A stretch of 64,000 bases of DNA from Paenibacillus lactis (GCF_017873605.1 NZ_JAGGKI010000003.1:535473-599472); one strand, 5' to 3'; numbered from the stretch's first letter, positions 35,106 through 44,148 are shown. Program-made: numbers and translations. The notes: generated from the letters alone by a model not told the origin.

Positions 35106-35169
35106 AATCAAGTTTCATTAAGTCGGGTTCTCGGCGCCGAAGCGTTTGCCTCCAAAGTGCATAGAGCAA

Positions 35170-36156
35170 TTATTTTGCAGGCAGAAAGCCCATCTTATCC
35201 TTAACGCCGTCCAAGATTTGGGCGGCTTTGCTGCGTGCCTGCTCTGCCCCTCTTGCAAGAATGTCGTGAATTTCTCCGGATTCGCGAATTTCATAATATC
35301 GCTTTTGAAGCGGTTCAAGCGCAGCCACAACCACCTCGCCAAGCTCCTTCTTGAACGCACCATACATTTTCCCCTCAAAGCGATGCTGCACATCCTGCAG
35401 GGAAATGCCCGCGCATTCCGAATAAATGCTCATCAGATTGCTGACCTCCGGCTTCGTTGAAGGATCGTAAACAACCTCGGTACCGGAGTCGGTTGTGGCG
35501 CGGCTAATTTTTTTGCGAATCTGGTCGGGTGTATCCAGCATGGCAATATAGCTTCCCTCAACCGGGCTGCTCTTGCTCATTTTTTTAGATGCATCGTCCA
35601 GCGACATGATTCGAGCTCCCACTTGCGGAATATACGGCTCCGGTACGGTAAAGAACTCCCCGAAGCGATGGTTGAACCGTCCGGCCAAGTCACGCGTCAG
35701 CTCCAAATGCTGCTTCTGGTCGTCCCCAACCGGAACGAGGTCGGCATTGTACAGCAAAATATCGGCTGCCATCAGCGCCGGGTACACGAACAGACCTGCC
35801 CCCACCGATTCCTTGCCTTCCGACTTATCCTTGAACTGGGTCATGCGCTCTAGCTCGCCCATATGCACGAGCGTTGTCATCAACCACGAAAGCTCAGCAT
35901 GCTGCGGAACATGCGACTGCATAAAAATATTCGCTCTTGCCGGATCGATGCCGGCCGCAACATACAATGCCGCGACCATTTCCGAACGCTCACGGAGCGC
36001 CTTTGGCTCCTGCGGCACCGTAATCGCATGCAAATCCACGACCATGAAGTAGCAATTGTGCTCATCCTGGAGCTTCACAAAATTTTTAATGGCTCCGATA
36101 TAGTTGCCCAGCGTCAAGTTGCCGCTTGGTTGAATGCCGGATAATACGGTTTTCAT
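35170..36156 (-). CDS. trpS: TrpS, tryptophanyl-tRNA synthetase
   Basis: This 328-residue class I synthetase charges tRNA-Trp with tryptophan. The HIGH-type motif appears as PSGNLTLGN (residues 10-18) and the second signature as KMSKS (192-196). The size matches Bacillus TrpS (330). ATG 36156 has GGAGG 8 bases upstream; a longer reading through 36321 would enter the T-box leader. Expression is expected to rise when tRNA-Trp is uncharged through the T-box at 36197-36487. Confidence 0.95.
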   Translation of the reverse strand: MKTVLSGIQPSGNLTLGNYIGAIKNFVKLQDEHNCYFMVVDLHAITVPQEPKALRERSEMVAALYVAAGIDPARANIFMQSHVPQHAELSWLMTTLVHMGELERMTQFKDKSEGKESVGAGLFVYPALMAADILLYNADLVPVGDDQKQHLELTRDLAGRFNHRFGEFFTVPEPYIPQVGARIMSLDDASKKMSKSSPVEGSYIAMLDTPDQIRKKISRATTDSGTEVVYDPSTKPEVSNLMSIYSECAGISLQDVQHRFEGKMYGAFKKELGEVVVAALEPLQKRYYEIRESGEIHDILARGAEQARSKAAQILDGVKDKMGFLPAK

Positions 36157-36196
36157 TTCATAGTCCTCCATTTCTATTTCTTTCATAAAAATCCAA

Positions 36197-36487
36197 CAAA
36201 AAAAGGCCCCACATCCGCAAGGGACGTGAGACCGTGGTGCCACCCTTATTCGCCGCAGCAGCATCGTACGCTTGACAGCTGCAGCCTTCCATTCTTGTAA
36301 CGGAGAATACCCGGCCGGCATATTAAGGAATTAACACGGTTCATGTTTATCCTGTTCAGCTCAGCACTCAAAGGTCCATTCAGCAAAGCGGCTCCACCGG
36401 TTCACATCAGCCACCGGCTTTCTGAAGGAGCGACCGCATCTGCCTACTTGTCCTTGTCATCGTGTTCAATCATCATTGATCACTATT
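36197..36487 (-). ncRNA. T-box leader of trpS (tryptophan specifier)
   Basis: On the minus strand the leader has the conserved T-box antiterminator core AGGGTGGCACCACGG (36232-36246), then a terminator: GGTCTCACGTCC pairs fully with GGATGTGGGGCC (36205-36233) and is followed by eight T. In Stem I a GAATGGACC sequence places a TGG (tryptophan) specifier codon at 36376-36378. Uncharged tRNA-Trp binds the specifier and the antiterminator and lets transcription continue into trpS. Confidence 0.93.
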
Positions 36488-36494
36488 ACATGCA

Positions 36495-36523
36495 ATAATA
36501 AATCTCTTACACCACCTTGTCAA
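36495..36523 (-). promoter_or_regulatory. trpS promoter
   Basis: On the minus strand a perfect TTGACA (36518-36523) and TATTAT (36495-36500) are 17 bases apart, just upstream of the T-box. Confidence 0.8.
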
Positions 36524-36648
36524 TTCCAAGATCCTGCGAAGGCATGCCCCCGGCGATTTAGAGCTTTTGTTGTACGCGAGGCTTAAAAATCTGTTATGAT
36601 GTGGTTAATCGTCCAGACCATGATTTTTGTTAGTAAAGGAGCATCGAT

Positions 36649-37629
36649 ATGAATCAAGTGACCAAAGGCCAGTGGAATGGTTACGACACCTATATCTTAA
36701 ACAGCGGCCGTCTCGAAGTGACTCTCCTCCCTCGTCTAGGTAACAACGTGATTGGGATTAAAGACATCGAAGAACAGCGTGAAATCCTCCGAAGGCCGGA
36801 TGAAAGCGAGCTTGCATTCTATCTCCAAAAGCCGTACCACTTCGGCATCCCGATGCTCATTCCGCCGGGACGGATATCCAAAGGCCGGTTCGAATACGGC
36901 GGCCAAACGTATCAATTCGACCAAAATACGGCAGGCGATAATCATATCCATGGACTGCACCGGACCCAAGCTTGGTGCGTAAGCGATATCGAAGAGGATG
37001 ATGAAGGCTGTGCGGTTTCGACAGAGTTCGTGACCTCTGATGATCCGAAATGGATGTCGCAGTTTCCGATCCCCCTGAAGCTGGAAATGAACTTTCGACT
37101 CCAGGGAACCGAATTGGTCCAAAATCTGCGCATAACGAACACCGGCAAACAACCCGCCCCATTCGGCATGGGTTATCATACATGGTTCCTGCTTGACGGC
37201 GAACCGCATCGATGGTCGCTGGAAGTGCCTGTCGACTCGATCTATACGCTTAATAACGAGTTGATTCCGACAGGAGATACGTCGGCGCTGGGGCATCTCG
37301 AAGGCCTTAATACCGGATTAAATCTGAAGGATACGGATCTGGACACGATTCTGAAAATACCGGAAGGCAAGCCTGCCCTTGCACTGCTTAAACGGGACGA
37401 TGGTTATGAGATCCATTATTCGGCCGATCGCCAGTATTTTAAGCATTGGGTGCTGTATACGAAGGGCCAAGCTGAAGAGTTCCTGTGCATCGAGCCTTAC
37501 ACATGGCTTCCAAATGCACCCAACTTGAACCTATCGAGCGCCGAGACTGGTCTGATTCATCTCGAGGCTGGAGCATCCGTTGAATTGCAAACCCGCATCC
37601 GTGTTCTTCATGGCGCGAATGTCGACTAA
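36649..37629 (+). CDS. Aldose 1-epimerase family protein
   Basis: This 326-residue protein has the beta-supersandwich of GalM-type mutarotases. Candidate catalytic residues are His in FGMGYHTWFL, Glu in CIEPYTWLPN and the HIHGLH segment. GalM-like enzymes interconvert alpha and beta anomers of aldoses. The exact sugar is unclear, and the N-terminus (MNQVTKGQWNGYDTYILNSGR) differs from canonical GalM. AAAGGAGC precedes the ATG. It is not in an operon with sugar genes. Confidence 0.82.
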   Translation: MNQVTKGQWNGYDTYILNSGRLEVTLLPRLGNNVIGIKDIEEQREILRRPDESELAFYLQKPYHFGIPMLIPPGRISKGRFEYGGQTYQFDQNTAGDNHIHGLHRTQAWCVSDIEEDDEGCAVSTEFVTSDDPKWMSQFPIPLKLEMNFRLQGTELVQNLRITNTGKQPAPFGMGYHTWFLLDGEPHRWSLEVPVDSIYTLNNELIPTGDTSALGHLEGLNTGLNLKDTDLDTILKIPEGKPALALLKRDDGYEIHYSADRQYFKHWVLYTKGQAEEFLCIEPYTWLPNAPNLNLSSAETGLIHLEAGASVELQTRIRVLHGANVD

Positions 37630-37712
37630 TGGCATAATCGATCGACATTTAAACGGACGTGACCATATTGGAAGAATCGTCAGAAGCGACATACTTACTG
37701 CTTGATAGAATG

Positions 37713-37743
37713 GCAGCCCTTCGATCTTGAAGGGCTGTTTTTT
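37713..37743 (+). terminator. Terminator after the aldose epimerase gene
   Basis: CAGCCCTTC and GAAGGGCTG form a stem around GATCTT followed by TTTTTT. Confidence 0.85.
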
Positions 37744-37815
37744 GGTGATGCTCCATAATCAATAGCTCGATGCCCGTCCCCCTAATTTTACCAGCTCCGT
37801 ATCTCCCTTGATGGC

Positions 37816-37846
37816 GAATGAGACCCCTATCTTTCAGGTCATAATA
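37816..37846 (+). promoter_or_regulatory. Candidate sigma-G promoter of the second SASP gene
   Basis: CATAATA at 37840-37846 matches the -10 of the first SASP gene exactly. GAATG at 37816-37820 fits the -35 pattern, but the 19-base spacer is long. Confidence 0.45.
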
Positions 37847-37878
37847 TCCTCATACAATCTCAAAGGAGGTGACATGAC

Positions 37879-38100
37879 ATGGCTCAAGGACGTTCTTCTA
37901 ACAACCTGGTTGTTCCTCAAGCGACTGCAGCTCTTCAACAATTGAAGGTAGAAGCTGCTCAAGAACTGGGTGTAACTCTTCCTCAAGACGGCTACATGGG
38001 TAACTACACTTCCCGTGAAACTGGTTCATTGGGAGGTTACATCACTAAGCGTCTGGTACAACTGGCTGAGCAGCAATTATCGGGTCGTTCGAACCTGTAA
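37879..38100 (+). CDS. Alpha/beta-type small acid-soluble spore protein
   Basis: This 73-residue SASP is closely related to the one at 34.6 kb: same N-terminus ([15 protein letters not shown]), the same QDGYMG and [17 protein letters not shown] segments. It would bind and protect spore DNA. AAAGGAGGTG lies upstream of the ATG. The codon choice (many CAA, CTT, GAA) is that of a highly expressed gene. A perfect terminator follows. The two genes lie 3 kb apart on opposite strands. Confidence 0.95.
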   Translation: MAQGRSSNNLVVPQATAALQQLKVEAAQELGVTLPQDGYMGNYTSRETGSLGGYITKRLVQLAEQQLSGRSNL

Positions 38101-38128
38101 TCGCATCTCTTCCCTCCAGCCATAATAG

Positions 38129-38163
38129 AAAGAGGCGATCTTCTCCCCAAAGATCGCCTCTTT
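38129..38163. terminator. Terminator after the second SASP gene
   Basis: AAAGAGGCGATCTT and AAGATCGCCTCTTT pair perfectly around CTCCCCA, with T on both ends. Confidence 0.87.
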
Positions 38164-38194
38164 CGCCGTTATATGGTATGAACGAATAATAATT

Positions 38195-38599
38195 TCATGA
38201 TTTCGAAGCAGCTTCGGGATATGTATGCCGGGGATATCTTATCATTAAGCTCGCCATATTGTAGTTCGACTCGAGAATTGCATCCACCACAACCATGCCT
38301 TGCCGCACCATAAACTCGTAACTGATTTCACCGTGTGTCCAATGCCGCTTATGCTTTAGGCTTTCAAGCGCCATCATCCGAAACGAATACTGCTGCGCTT
38401 CGCTTAGCCCCTCCTCACAAGGTGCAATCACCCCGTTTCGCCCGGCCAACGGATTGTGCCGGATACCGAATTTGCCGATGATATTATTTCGTATTTGTAC
38501 AAATACCGTACCGGAGGTTAATCCCCCCAGTTCTTCCTCCAGCTCTCGAAACACGATATCCAACTGTCTAGCCAGCGATAATTGATCCAATTGTACCAT
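38195..38599 (-). CDS. Protein of unknown function, 134 residues
   Basis: The product (MVQLDQLSLARQLDIVFREL...) is soluble and looks like a mixed alpha/beta domain, with a central RNNIIGKFGIRHNPLAGRNG and a hydrophobic end (YNMASLMIRYPRHTYP). I do not recognise a family. AGGAGGGG precedes the ATG, so translation is credible. It stands alone between the SASP gene and the pepF unit. Confidence 0.62.
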   Translation of the reverse strand: MVQLDQLSLARQLDIVFRELEEELGGLTSGTVFVQIRNNIIGKFGIRHNPLAGRNGVIAPCEEGLSEAQQYSFRMMALESLKHKRHWTHGEISYEFMVRQGMVVVDAILESNYNMASLMIRYPRHTYPEAASKS

Positions 38600-38776
38600 A
38601 TCGTCACCCCTCCTTTATTAGTAAATCCTCCCTAATATTAGGGCTTATGACTCATTATAAGGGAATGGAAAAGCTCGATCAACATAATTCAACATAATTG
38701 GGTATATATGACTAAAATTGCACAATTATTTAAAAGCTTTTCTGTATCTTCCGGCATTTTTCTCCCCTTTGCGACA

Positions 38777-38806
38777 AAAAAAGAAGCCCGCAAGGAGCTT
38801 CTTTTA
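38777..38806 (-). terminator. Terminator of pepF
   Basis: AAAGAAGC and GCTTCTTT flank CCGCAAGGA; the minus strand continues with a T run. Confidence 0.7.
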
Positions 38807-38833
38807 TCGTATTTCCCCGAAGCATTCGGCACC

Positions 38834-40633
38834 TTATGCCAAATGGTCGGTTAACTGCAGAAACTGTCTGATATCCGATACGCATAAATCCGCCGCGCTT
38901 TGCCAAAAATCGCGCTGGGTCAAATCGACGTCCAGATGCTTTTTCGCCAAATCCTCCACCGTCATGACGCCTGTATCACGGAGAAGCGCATCGTATTTCT
39001 CAGCAAAAGCAGGACCTTCCTGCAGGGCACGCACGTAGAGGCCGGTACTGAACATATAGCCGAATGTATACGGGAAATTATAGAACGGTGTACCCGTAAT
39101 ATAGAAATGCAGCTTGGATGCCCAGAAATGAGGATGGTAAGACGTCAAGGCGTCGCAATACGCTTCCTTCTGCGCCTCCACCATGAGATCCGAAATTCCC
39201 TCGGCGCTGAGCAGCCCGCTCTTCCGCTTCTCATAGAAACGGGTCTCAAACAGGAATCTTGCATGAATGTTCATAAAGAACGCAACGCTGTTCTGAATTT
39301 TCTCCTCCAGCAATGCCAGCTTCTCTTCTTCGCTGGACGCCCCTTTCACCATCGCGTCAAATACGATCATTTCCGCGAAGGTCGAAGCGGTTTCGGCGAC
39401 GTTCATCGCGTATCTTTGGTTGAGCACGGGAATTCCGCGCATCAGGAATTGATGGTACGCATGTCCCAATTCATGAGCCAGCGTGGACACGTTCGAGGCG
39501 GTCCCGCCAAACGTCATGAAGATCCGCGTCTGTTCGCTGGCCGGGAACGAAGTACAGAAGCCGCCAGGTCTCTTGCCGGGACGGTCCTCAACCTCAATCC
39601 AGCCTTTATCGAACGCCATTTGGGAGAAGTCCGCCAGTTTCGGACTGAATTTGCGGAACTGCTCTACGATATTAACTGCCGCGTCATCATAAGAAATTTT
39701 GGCTGCGGACGTGCGGATCGGCGCATCCACGTCAGTCCAGGACAGCCCGTCAAGACCAAGCAGCTTCGCCTTGCGATTCAAATACTCCACCAGCACCGGC
39801 TTCGTATCCTGAATGACCGCCCACATCGTATCCAGCGTCTCGCGGCTCATCCGTCCGATCGCCAGCGGCTCTTTCAACACATCGTCCCAGCCCCGGTTCT
39901 CATACAGCTTCAGCCGGAAGCCGGACAGATGGTTTAGCGTATCTGCGCAGTAGTCCGCCGCTGCGCCCCATGCTGCTTCCCATTTCTCAAACATCGACTG
40001 CCGTACCTCACGGTTAGGATGGTGCATTTTGTTAAAGGCTTGTCCGGCGGAGAGCAGCTTGGTCTCGCCGTTCTCTTCGTACGGAATTTGAATTTTGCTG
40101 ACAATGGTGTCGTAAAATTCGCCCCAGCCGTGGTAGCCGTCAACGGCGAGCGCCAAAGCCAGGCTTTCCAGCTCAGGGCTCATTTTCTCCTTCGCCAGGT
40201 TCCGGCTCTCATTCAAGATGAAGTCCAGCTTGGACGCAGCCCCGGTGCCTGTCCACGCCGTCCAGAGCTCATCGTTCATGCCGCGAAGCACATTATCGAA
40301 CCGACTTTTCACGGATTGGAGCGTAGCCGACAGCGAGGTGACCCGCCCTGACAGCTGAACGGCTTTTTTATCGTTTACGTTCTGTGCGGTCAAGCAGCTT
40401 ACAAATGCTGAGGCTTCCCGTACCCGGGCATAGCAGCTCTGAAACTGCTCCAAAAAGGCTTCCAATGCTTGTGTGCCTTCGATCGAATCCGGCACGGAGA
40501 GGCTTCTTACATCCTGCTGGAGGGCTTGCATATCCTTCTCCAGCGTCTCCAGGAAGCTTGCCAGCTGCGGAGACGAGGAGCCTCCCGGGAAAATGGTTTC
40601 TAAATTCCAGGTCTGTTGAAGTGTCATATCCAT
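38834..40633 (-). CDS. M3-family oligoendopeptidase (PepF type)
   Basis: This 599-residue zinc metallopeptidase cleaves short peptides in the cytoplasm. The HExxH motif is visible in ALAHELGHAYHQF, near residue 380, with the third ligand glutamate in AETASTFAEMIVFD downstream. The N-terminal half is helical, as in oligopeptidase F. ATG 40633 is preceded by AAAGG; the ATG at 40627 is another possible start. Its own terminator follows, and it is divergent from yycC. Confidence 0.9.
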   Translation of the reverse strand: MDMTLQQTWNLETIFPGGSSSPQLASFLETLEKDMQALQQDVRSLSVPDSIEGTQALEAFLEQFQSCYARVREASAFVSCLTAQNVNDKKAVQLSGRVTSLSATLQSVKSRFDNVLRGMNDELWTAWTGTGAASKLDFILNESRNLAKEKMSPELESLALALAVDGYHGWGEFYDTIVSKIQIPYEENGETKLLSAGQAFNKMHHPNREVRQSMFEKWEAAWGAAADYCADTLNHLSGFRLKLYENRGWDDVLKEPLAIGRMSRETLDTMWAVIQDTKPVLVEYLNRKAKLLGLDGLSWTDVDAPIRTSAAKISYDDAAVNIVEQFRKFSPKLADFSQMAFDKGWIEVEDRPGKRPGGFCTSFPASEQTRIFMTFGGTASNVSTLAHELGHAYHQFLMRGIPVLNQRYAMNVAETASTFAEMIVFDAMVKGASSEEEKLALLEEKIQNSVAFFMNIHARFLFETRFYEKRKSGLLSAEGISDLMVEAQKEAYCDALTSYHPHFWASKLHFYITGTPFYNFPYTFGYMFSTGLYVRALQEGPAFAEKYDALLRDTGVMTVEDLAKKHLDVDLTQRDFWQSAADLCVSDIRQFLQLTDHLA

Positions 40634-40755
40634 AGTCCGCCTTTCAAAAATGAAGTGAGTTTTTTTACTTCCAGCTTGACGCTCATATTTGTATGAACGA
40701 CGTGAAAAGTGTATAACTATATATATTAAAATTACTGTTGGAGGATCGATAAGCG

Positions 40756-40944
40756 ATGAGACCTTTACAAATTTCACCAGAGACGGCGGTAACCTTGTCC
40801 AAGCAGCTGGGCGTTCCGCTGGAGCAGCTTATGCATATGCCGCAGCATATCCTGATGCAGAAGATCGCCGAGCTTGCGAAGAACGATAAGGCAGAGCCGC
40901 AGTCGGAGCAGAAGAGCGAACAGGGCCGTCCGGAGAACTCATGA
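40756..40944 (+). CDS. YycC-like small protein
   Basis: The 62-residue protein begins MRPLQISPETAVTLSKQLGV and contains LEQLMHMPQHILMQKIAELA, as in the Bacillus YycC family, which has no known function. The end is charged and disordered (EPQSEQKSEQGRPENS). GGAGG lies 11 bases before the ATG. Its stop codon overlaps the start of the next gene, so the two are translated together. Confidence 0.7.
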   Translation: MRPLQISPETAVTLSKQLGVPLEQLMHMPQHILMQKIAELAKNDKAEPQSEQKSEQGRPENS

Positions 40945-41171
40945 TACCTTTTTCAAACACATGGCCCTATGATGTCGTCGGAAATGACGTATATGTACAA
41001 ACATGCCCCTTCTGCGGGACCGACAATGTTCTGCTTCCCATGAAGCCCAAGGAGCTGATTAGCGTCAGGGAAGGCAAGAAAAAGCTGCTGATCTTCCCCT
41101 GCTGCCACAACCGAGTAACCGTGCTCGACAGCGACATCGATTATTTGCTTACAGACCAGCGGCTCCGCTAA
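40941..41171 (+). CDS. Small cysteine-rich (zinc-ribbon-like) protein
   Basis: This 76-residue protein has CPFC (Cys22, Cys25) and CCH (54-56), a pattern that suits a single zinc site. The rest is beta-rich (LLPMKPKELISVREGKKKLLIFP). No family name is certain. Its ATG overlaps the yycC stop (ATGA). A role in nucleic acid or protein binding is possible but not shown. Confidence 0.62.
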   Translation: MIPFSNTWPYDVVGNDVYVQTCPFCGTDNVLLPMKPKELISVREGKKKLLIFPCCHNRVTVLDSDIDYLLTDQRLR

Positions 41172-41323
41172 TGACGACAGCCGGCCGCTTGGCTCTGCCT
41201 TTCGGAGTCGGTATCCCTGCTCCCCGCAAGTCCGATGCATCCGGAGCGCGGCAAGCTCCAAGCTAAGTCTATCGATTCTAAGCTGCGCCTTTCTGCCGGC
41301 TTTCGTTCCTCTGGATGAAGCGG

Positions 41324-42016
41324 CTACTCCGCTCCCAGTGCGTGGCCCTTCTCTTCCCTCAGCTGTTCGGAAGCGACCCGCCACTGCTCCCTGGAAGCCC
41401 GAATCATTGCGGCATCCACAATCTTCTGGTCTTGAACCACTCTTGCGAACCACTGCACCGCCTCCTGGTATTGTCCCAGCCTTCGGTGAATTTCCCCGAT
41501 GAGATACAGCAGCTTTGCGTCATTGGCCCCTACTCCCTCAAGCTCAAACACTCGGATATAAGACTCCAGACTATACCTCAAGAAGCGCCTTTCCTGCTCC
41601 TGATTCTCCTGGTAGCGGTACAGCCACGCAATATGGTGAAGCAAGCTTGCGATGATTCGCTCGCGTTCCCCGATGATCTGCGCGCAGAGCAAGCCGAGCT
41701 TGTACGTCTCCAGCGCTTCCTCAAGGCTGCGCCGGCCTCCGAAGTCGCGGCTCTCCCATCGGCATGCTATTTGCGTCTGAAAAGCCGACCTCTGCTTGTC
41801 ATTCATTTTGATCAGGGAATTTTCCGTGGAGGCAAATCCGCAGCTCGGGCAGATCCTGACGACATAGTAATCGGGATTTTCCGACTTATAGTACGCGCAA
41901 AAATCGGTATCCGTCCGATAGGCCTTTTTAAAGCTGGGCCGGACCCTCGAGGTTTCAAACTCATGCTCGCAGTGGATACACTGCACCTTGATGGAATACA
42001 AGGGCTCCAATTTCAT
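41324..42016 (-). CDS. DUF2225 protein with zinc-binding cysteines and TPR-like helices
   Basis: The 230-residue product is a DUF2225 protein. Two CxxC pairs (Cys13/Cys16 and Cys56/Cys59) form a zinc-ribbon-like N-terminus, and helical repeats of TPR type follow (ALETYKLGLLCAQII..., AKLLYLIGEIHRRLGQYQEA). DUF2225 is common in sporulating Bacillota and its function is unknown. The start at 42016 is 42 bases after the truncated haemoglobin stop, so both may be one transcript. Confidence 0.82.
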   Translation of the reverse strand: MKLEPLYSIKVQCIHCEHEFETSRVRPSFKKAYRTDTDFCAYYKSENPDYYVVRICPSCGFASTENSLIKMNDKQRSAFQTQIACRWESRDFGGRRSLEEALETYKLGLLCAQIIGERERIIASLLHHIAWLYRYQENQEQERRFLRYSLESYIRVFELEGVGANDAKLLYLIGEIHRRLGQYQEAVQWFARVVQDQKIVDAAMIRASREQWRVASEQLREEKGHALGAE

Positions 42017-42058
42017 CTTCGCTTCCCATCCCTTCCCTTGCGTACTCTCATCCTGCCT

Positions 42059-42442
42059 TTAGTCCAGGGGCGTGTTCACGAAATGGTGGGCAGGGCCGGA
42101 CAGGCGCTGCAGCACAAATTCGCGGAGCTCATCGTCCACGCCGATCTCCATCAATGCCCCCTCCATGCAGCGGAGCCATTCCTCGGCATGACGCTCCGTA
42201 ATCGGGAATCGAAGATGCCTTGCCCGCATCATCGGGTGACCATACGCTTCGGAGAAGAGCGCGGGGCCTCCGAAAAACTGGCTTAAAAACATATACTGCT
42301 TCTCCATTACCGGCTCAATATCCTCCGGAAACAACGGTGCCAACAGCTCGTTCTGCTGAACTCTCGGATAAAATGCCTCGACTAAAGACCGGATCCCCTC
42401 GGCCCCCCCGAGGTTATCATAGATGCTCAAATGCGGATTCAT
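42059..42442 (-). CDS. Group II truncated haemoglobin (YjbI-like)
   Basis: This 127-residue globin belongs to the truncated haemoglobin O group. Family segments are LAPLFPEDIEPV, QFFGGPALFSEAYGHPMMRA and RHLRFPITERHAEEWLRCM. The proximal histidine is the one in RARHL. Such proteins bind O2 or react with peroxide and nitric oxide. In Bacillus yjbI lies by yjbH. Here it is by DUF2225. The ATG has GGGAG about 13 bases upstream, a somewhat long spacing. Confidence 0.88.
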   Translation of the reverse strand: MNPHLSIYDNLGGAEGIRSLVEAFYPRVQQNELLAPLFPEDIEPVMEKQYMFLSQFFGGPALFSEAYGHPMMRARHLRFPITERHAEEWLRCMEGALMEIGVDDELREFVLQRLSGPAHHFVNTPLD

Positions 42443-42520
42443 ACCCGTTCAGGTCTCCCATCTATATATATAATTTTCGACATGGATGCACTTCTCTATT
42501 ATAGCAAAAAACAACAAAAA

Positions 42521-42546
42521 AAGGCGCACCCCAACGGGAGCCCCTT
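42521..42546 (-). terminator. Terminator of the 30-residue membrane peptide gene
   Basis: On the minus strand AAGGGGCTCCC and GGGTGCGCCTT pair with two mismatches around GTTG, then T7. Confidence 0.6.
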
Positions 42547-42556
42547 CTAAATGCTA

Positions 42557-42649
42557 TTAATAACTGCGCCAATCCTCTTCACTCTGGACGAGAGAAGCAC
42601 GTATAACATAAACGAAGGCGCATACCAGAATACCTGCGACTATGCTCAT
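42557..42649 (-). CDS. Single-helix membrane peptide, 30 residues
   Basis: Reading from ATG 42649 gives MSIVAGILVCAFVYVIRASL and then VQSEEDWRSY before TAA. It is one hydrophobic helix with an acidic tail. A GGAG ribosome site lies 8 bases before the ATG, an extended -10 (TGCTATAAT) at 42701-42709 precedes it, and a terminator follows at 42521-42546; this complete little unit argues for a real gene. Function unknown. An ATG two codons earlier is too close to GGAG. Confidence 0.58.
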   Translation of the reverse strand: MSIVAGILVCAFVYVIRASLVQSEEDWRSY

Positions 42650-42700
42650 GATCATCACTCCATCCAAACATAATACGAAAGATGTGCTTTGATGTTTTTT

Positions 42701-42709
42701 ATTATAGCA
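42701..42709 (-). promoter_or_regulatory. Extended -10 promoter of the 30-residue peptide gene
   Basis: TGCTATAAT on the minus strand matches an extended -10 element; no strong -35 is seen. Confidence 0.5.
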
Positions 42710-42782
42710 CATGTTTCCGGAAAATAAAGCAATTTTGAAACCGCTTACTCATGTTTTTTTAGACTGTTTGTCCTAATCCCGG

Positions 42783-42790
42783 CATACATT
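42783..42790 (+). promoter_or_regulatory. Possible sigma-E -10 element of ylbJ
   Basis: CATACATT fits the mother-cell sigma-E -10 pattern (CATACAnT), 55 bases before the ylbJ start. The -35 is unclear. ylbJ is sigma-E-dependent in Bacillus subtilis. Confidence 0.45.
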
Positions 42791-42845
42791 TTTAGAAAAG
42801 ACCTATCTCTGCGAATTTTCTTCGATGCCAGGAGGCAATGATTAC

Positions 42846-44084
42846 ATGACCATGAAAAAAGCGGGCTGGCTGCTGCTGGTAATGGCATTGACCAGCGTGA
42901 TCGTTCTAATGGCTATATATCCGAAGGCTGCTCTGGAGTCTGCTCTCAGGGGCCTCTCCATCTGGTGGGATGTGCTGTTTCCATCCCTGTTCCCCTTCTT
43001 TGTGATATCGGAAATGCTGCTGGGATTTGGGGTTGTGCACTTGGTCGGCACCCTGCTCGATCCCTTGATGCGCCCGCTGTTTCGCATACCCGGGGCAGGC
43101 GGGTTTGTTGCGGCGATGGGCTATGTATCAGGTTACCCGGTCGGCGCTAAGCTCACGGCCAAGCTTTGGGAGCAGAACATGGTGAACCGCGAGGAAGGCG
43201 AGCGTCTTGTCGCCTTCACCACCTCGTCTGACCCGATCTTTTTGATTGGCGCGGTATCGGTCGGCTTCTTCCATGACCCGAAGATCGGCTTGATCCTTGC
43301 GATCGCCCACTATGGCGGAGGCTTTGTTGTCGGTCTCCTTATGCGGTTTCACGGCAGACGCAAGTCCGCCGACCATTCCGGTGAAGACACGCTGAATATC
43401 GCAGGCGGGAAGCCGGGACGGATCAAGGCCGCGTTCCAAGCGATGCATGCCGCAAGACTGCAGGATGGACGAGATCTCGGCACCTTGGTAAGCCAAGCGA
43501 TTCAATCCTCCCTTCAGCTTATTATTGTCGTTGGAGGGCTTGTTGTATTCTTTTCCGTCTTTCTGGAGCTTTGGACCCGCGCAGGTGTGGTTACAAGCTT
43601 CACCGAGTTGATCAAGGTTTTGCTGTCGCTGATCGGGATGCCGGAAGCCCTGTCGACCGCGCTGGTAGGCGGCATCTTTGAGGTAACGCTCGGGGCGCGT
43701 TATGCCGGGGAGGCCGGTTCCTTCATCCCCTTGCCTTACAAGGCTGCAGCCGCGGCTTTTATCCTGTCATGGGGAGGATTGTCCGTTCATGCGCAAATCG
43801 TCAGCATTTTGAACTCTACCAATTTACGATACTTCCCGTTTGCCGTCGCACGGCTGATCCACGGGATTATAGCGGCCTCGGCCGTCATCCTGCTGTGGGA
43901 GACGGTGATGGGGACTTCGATGCCTGCGTGGATGGATCCCTCTGCTGTTTCGACTCCTGCCTTAAGCGGGTATACCCATATTATGGCGGCCTTTTCCTTA
44001 ACGATCGGCACGATGATCGCTTGCTCGTTGCTGATCCGTCTGATCAGGGGCCTGCATCAAAAAATCCGCAAAATCCCTAGGTGA
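42846..44084 (+). CDS. ylbJ: YlbJ, sporulation integral membrane protein
   Basis: This 412-residue protein has about eight to ten helices and resembles YlbJ, made in the mother cell and needed for spore cortex formation in Bacillus. Nucleoside-transporter-like gate segments occur in MGYVSGYPVGAKL and GIFEVTLGARYAG. The N-terminal SIWWDVLFPSLFPFFVISEM is typical of the family. ATG 42846 has AGGAGG 10 bases upstream, and an ATG at 42825 would overlap that site. Its own promoter seems mother-cell type. Confidence 0.88.
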   Translation: MTMKKAGWLLLVMALTSVIVLMAIYPKAALESALRGLSIWWDVLFPSLFPFFVISEMLLGFGVVHLVGTLLDPLMRPLFRIPGAGGFVAAMGYVSGYPVGAKLTAKLWEQNMVNREEGERLVAFTTSSDPIFLIGAVSVGFFHDPKIGLILAIAHYGGGFVVGLLMRFHGRRKSADHSGEDTLNIAGGKPGRIKAAFQAMHAARLQDGRDLGTLVSQAIQSSLQLIIVVGGLVVFFSVFLELWTRAGVVTSFTELIKVLLSLIGMPEALSTALVGGIFEVTLGARYAGEAGSFIPLPYKAAAAAFILSWGGLSVHAQIVSILNSTNLRYFPFAVARLIHGIIAASAVILLWETVMGTSMPAWMDPSAVSTPALSGYTHIMAAFSLTIGTMIACSLLIRLIRGLHQKIRKIPR

Positions 44085-44148
44085 ACATTGTGTTATTCTC
44101 CAAGATTGATTATCATCTTTATATAACCTTACAAAGGAGCTTATCAAC

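Noticed and set aside
36157..36321. N-terminal extension of trpS to 36321
   Set aside because: It would translate the T-box terminator region and lacks a ribosome site. ATG 36156 has GGAGG at the correct distance.
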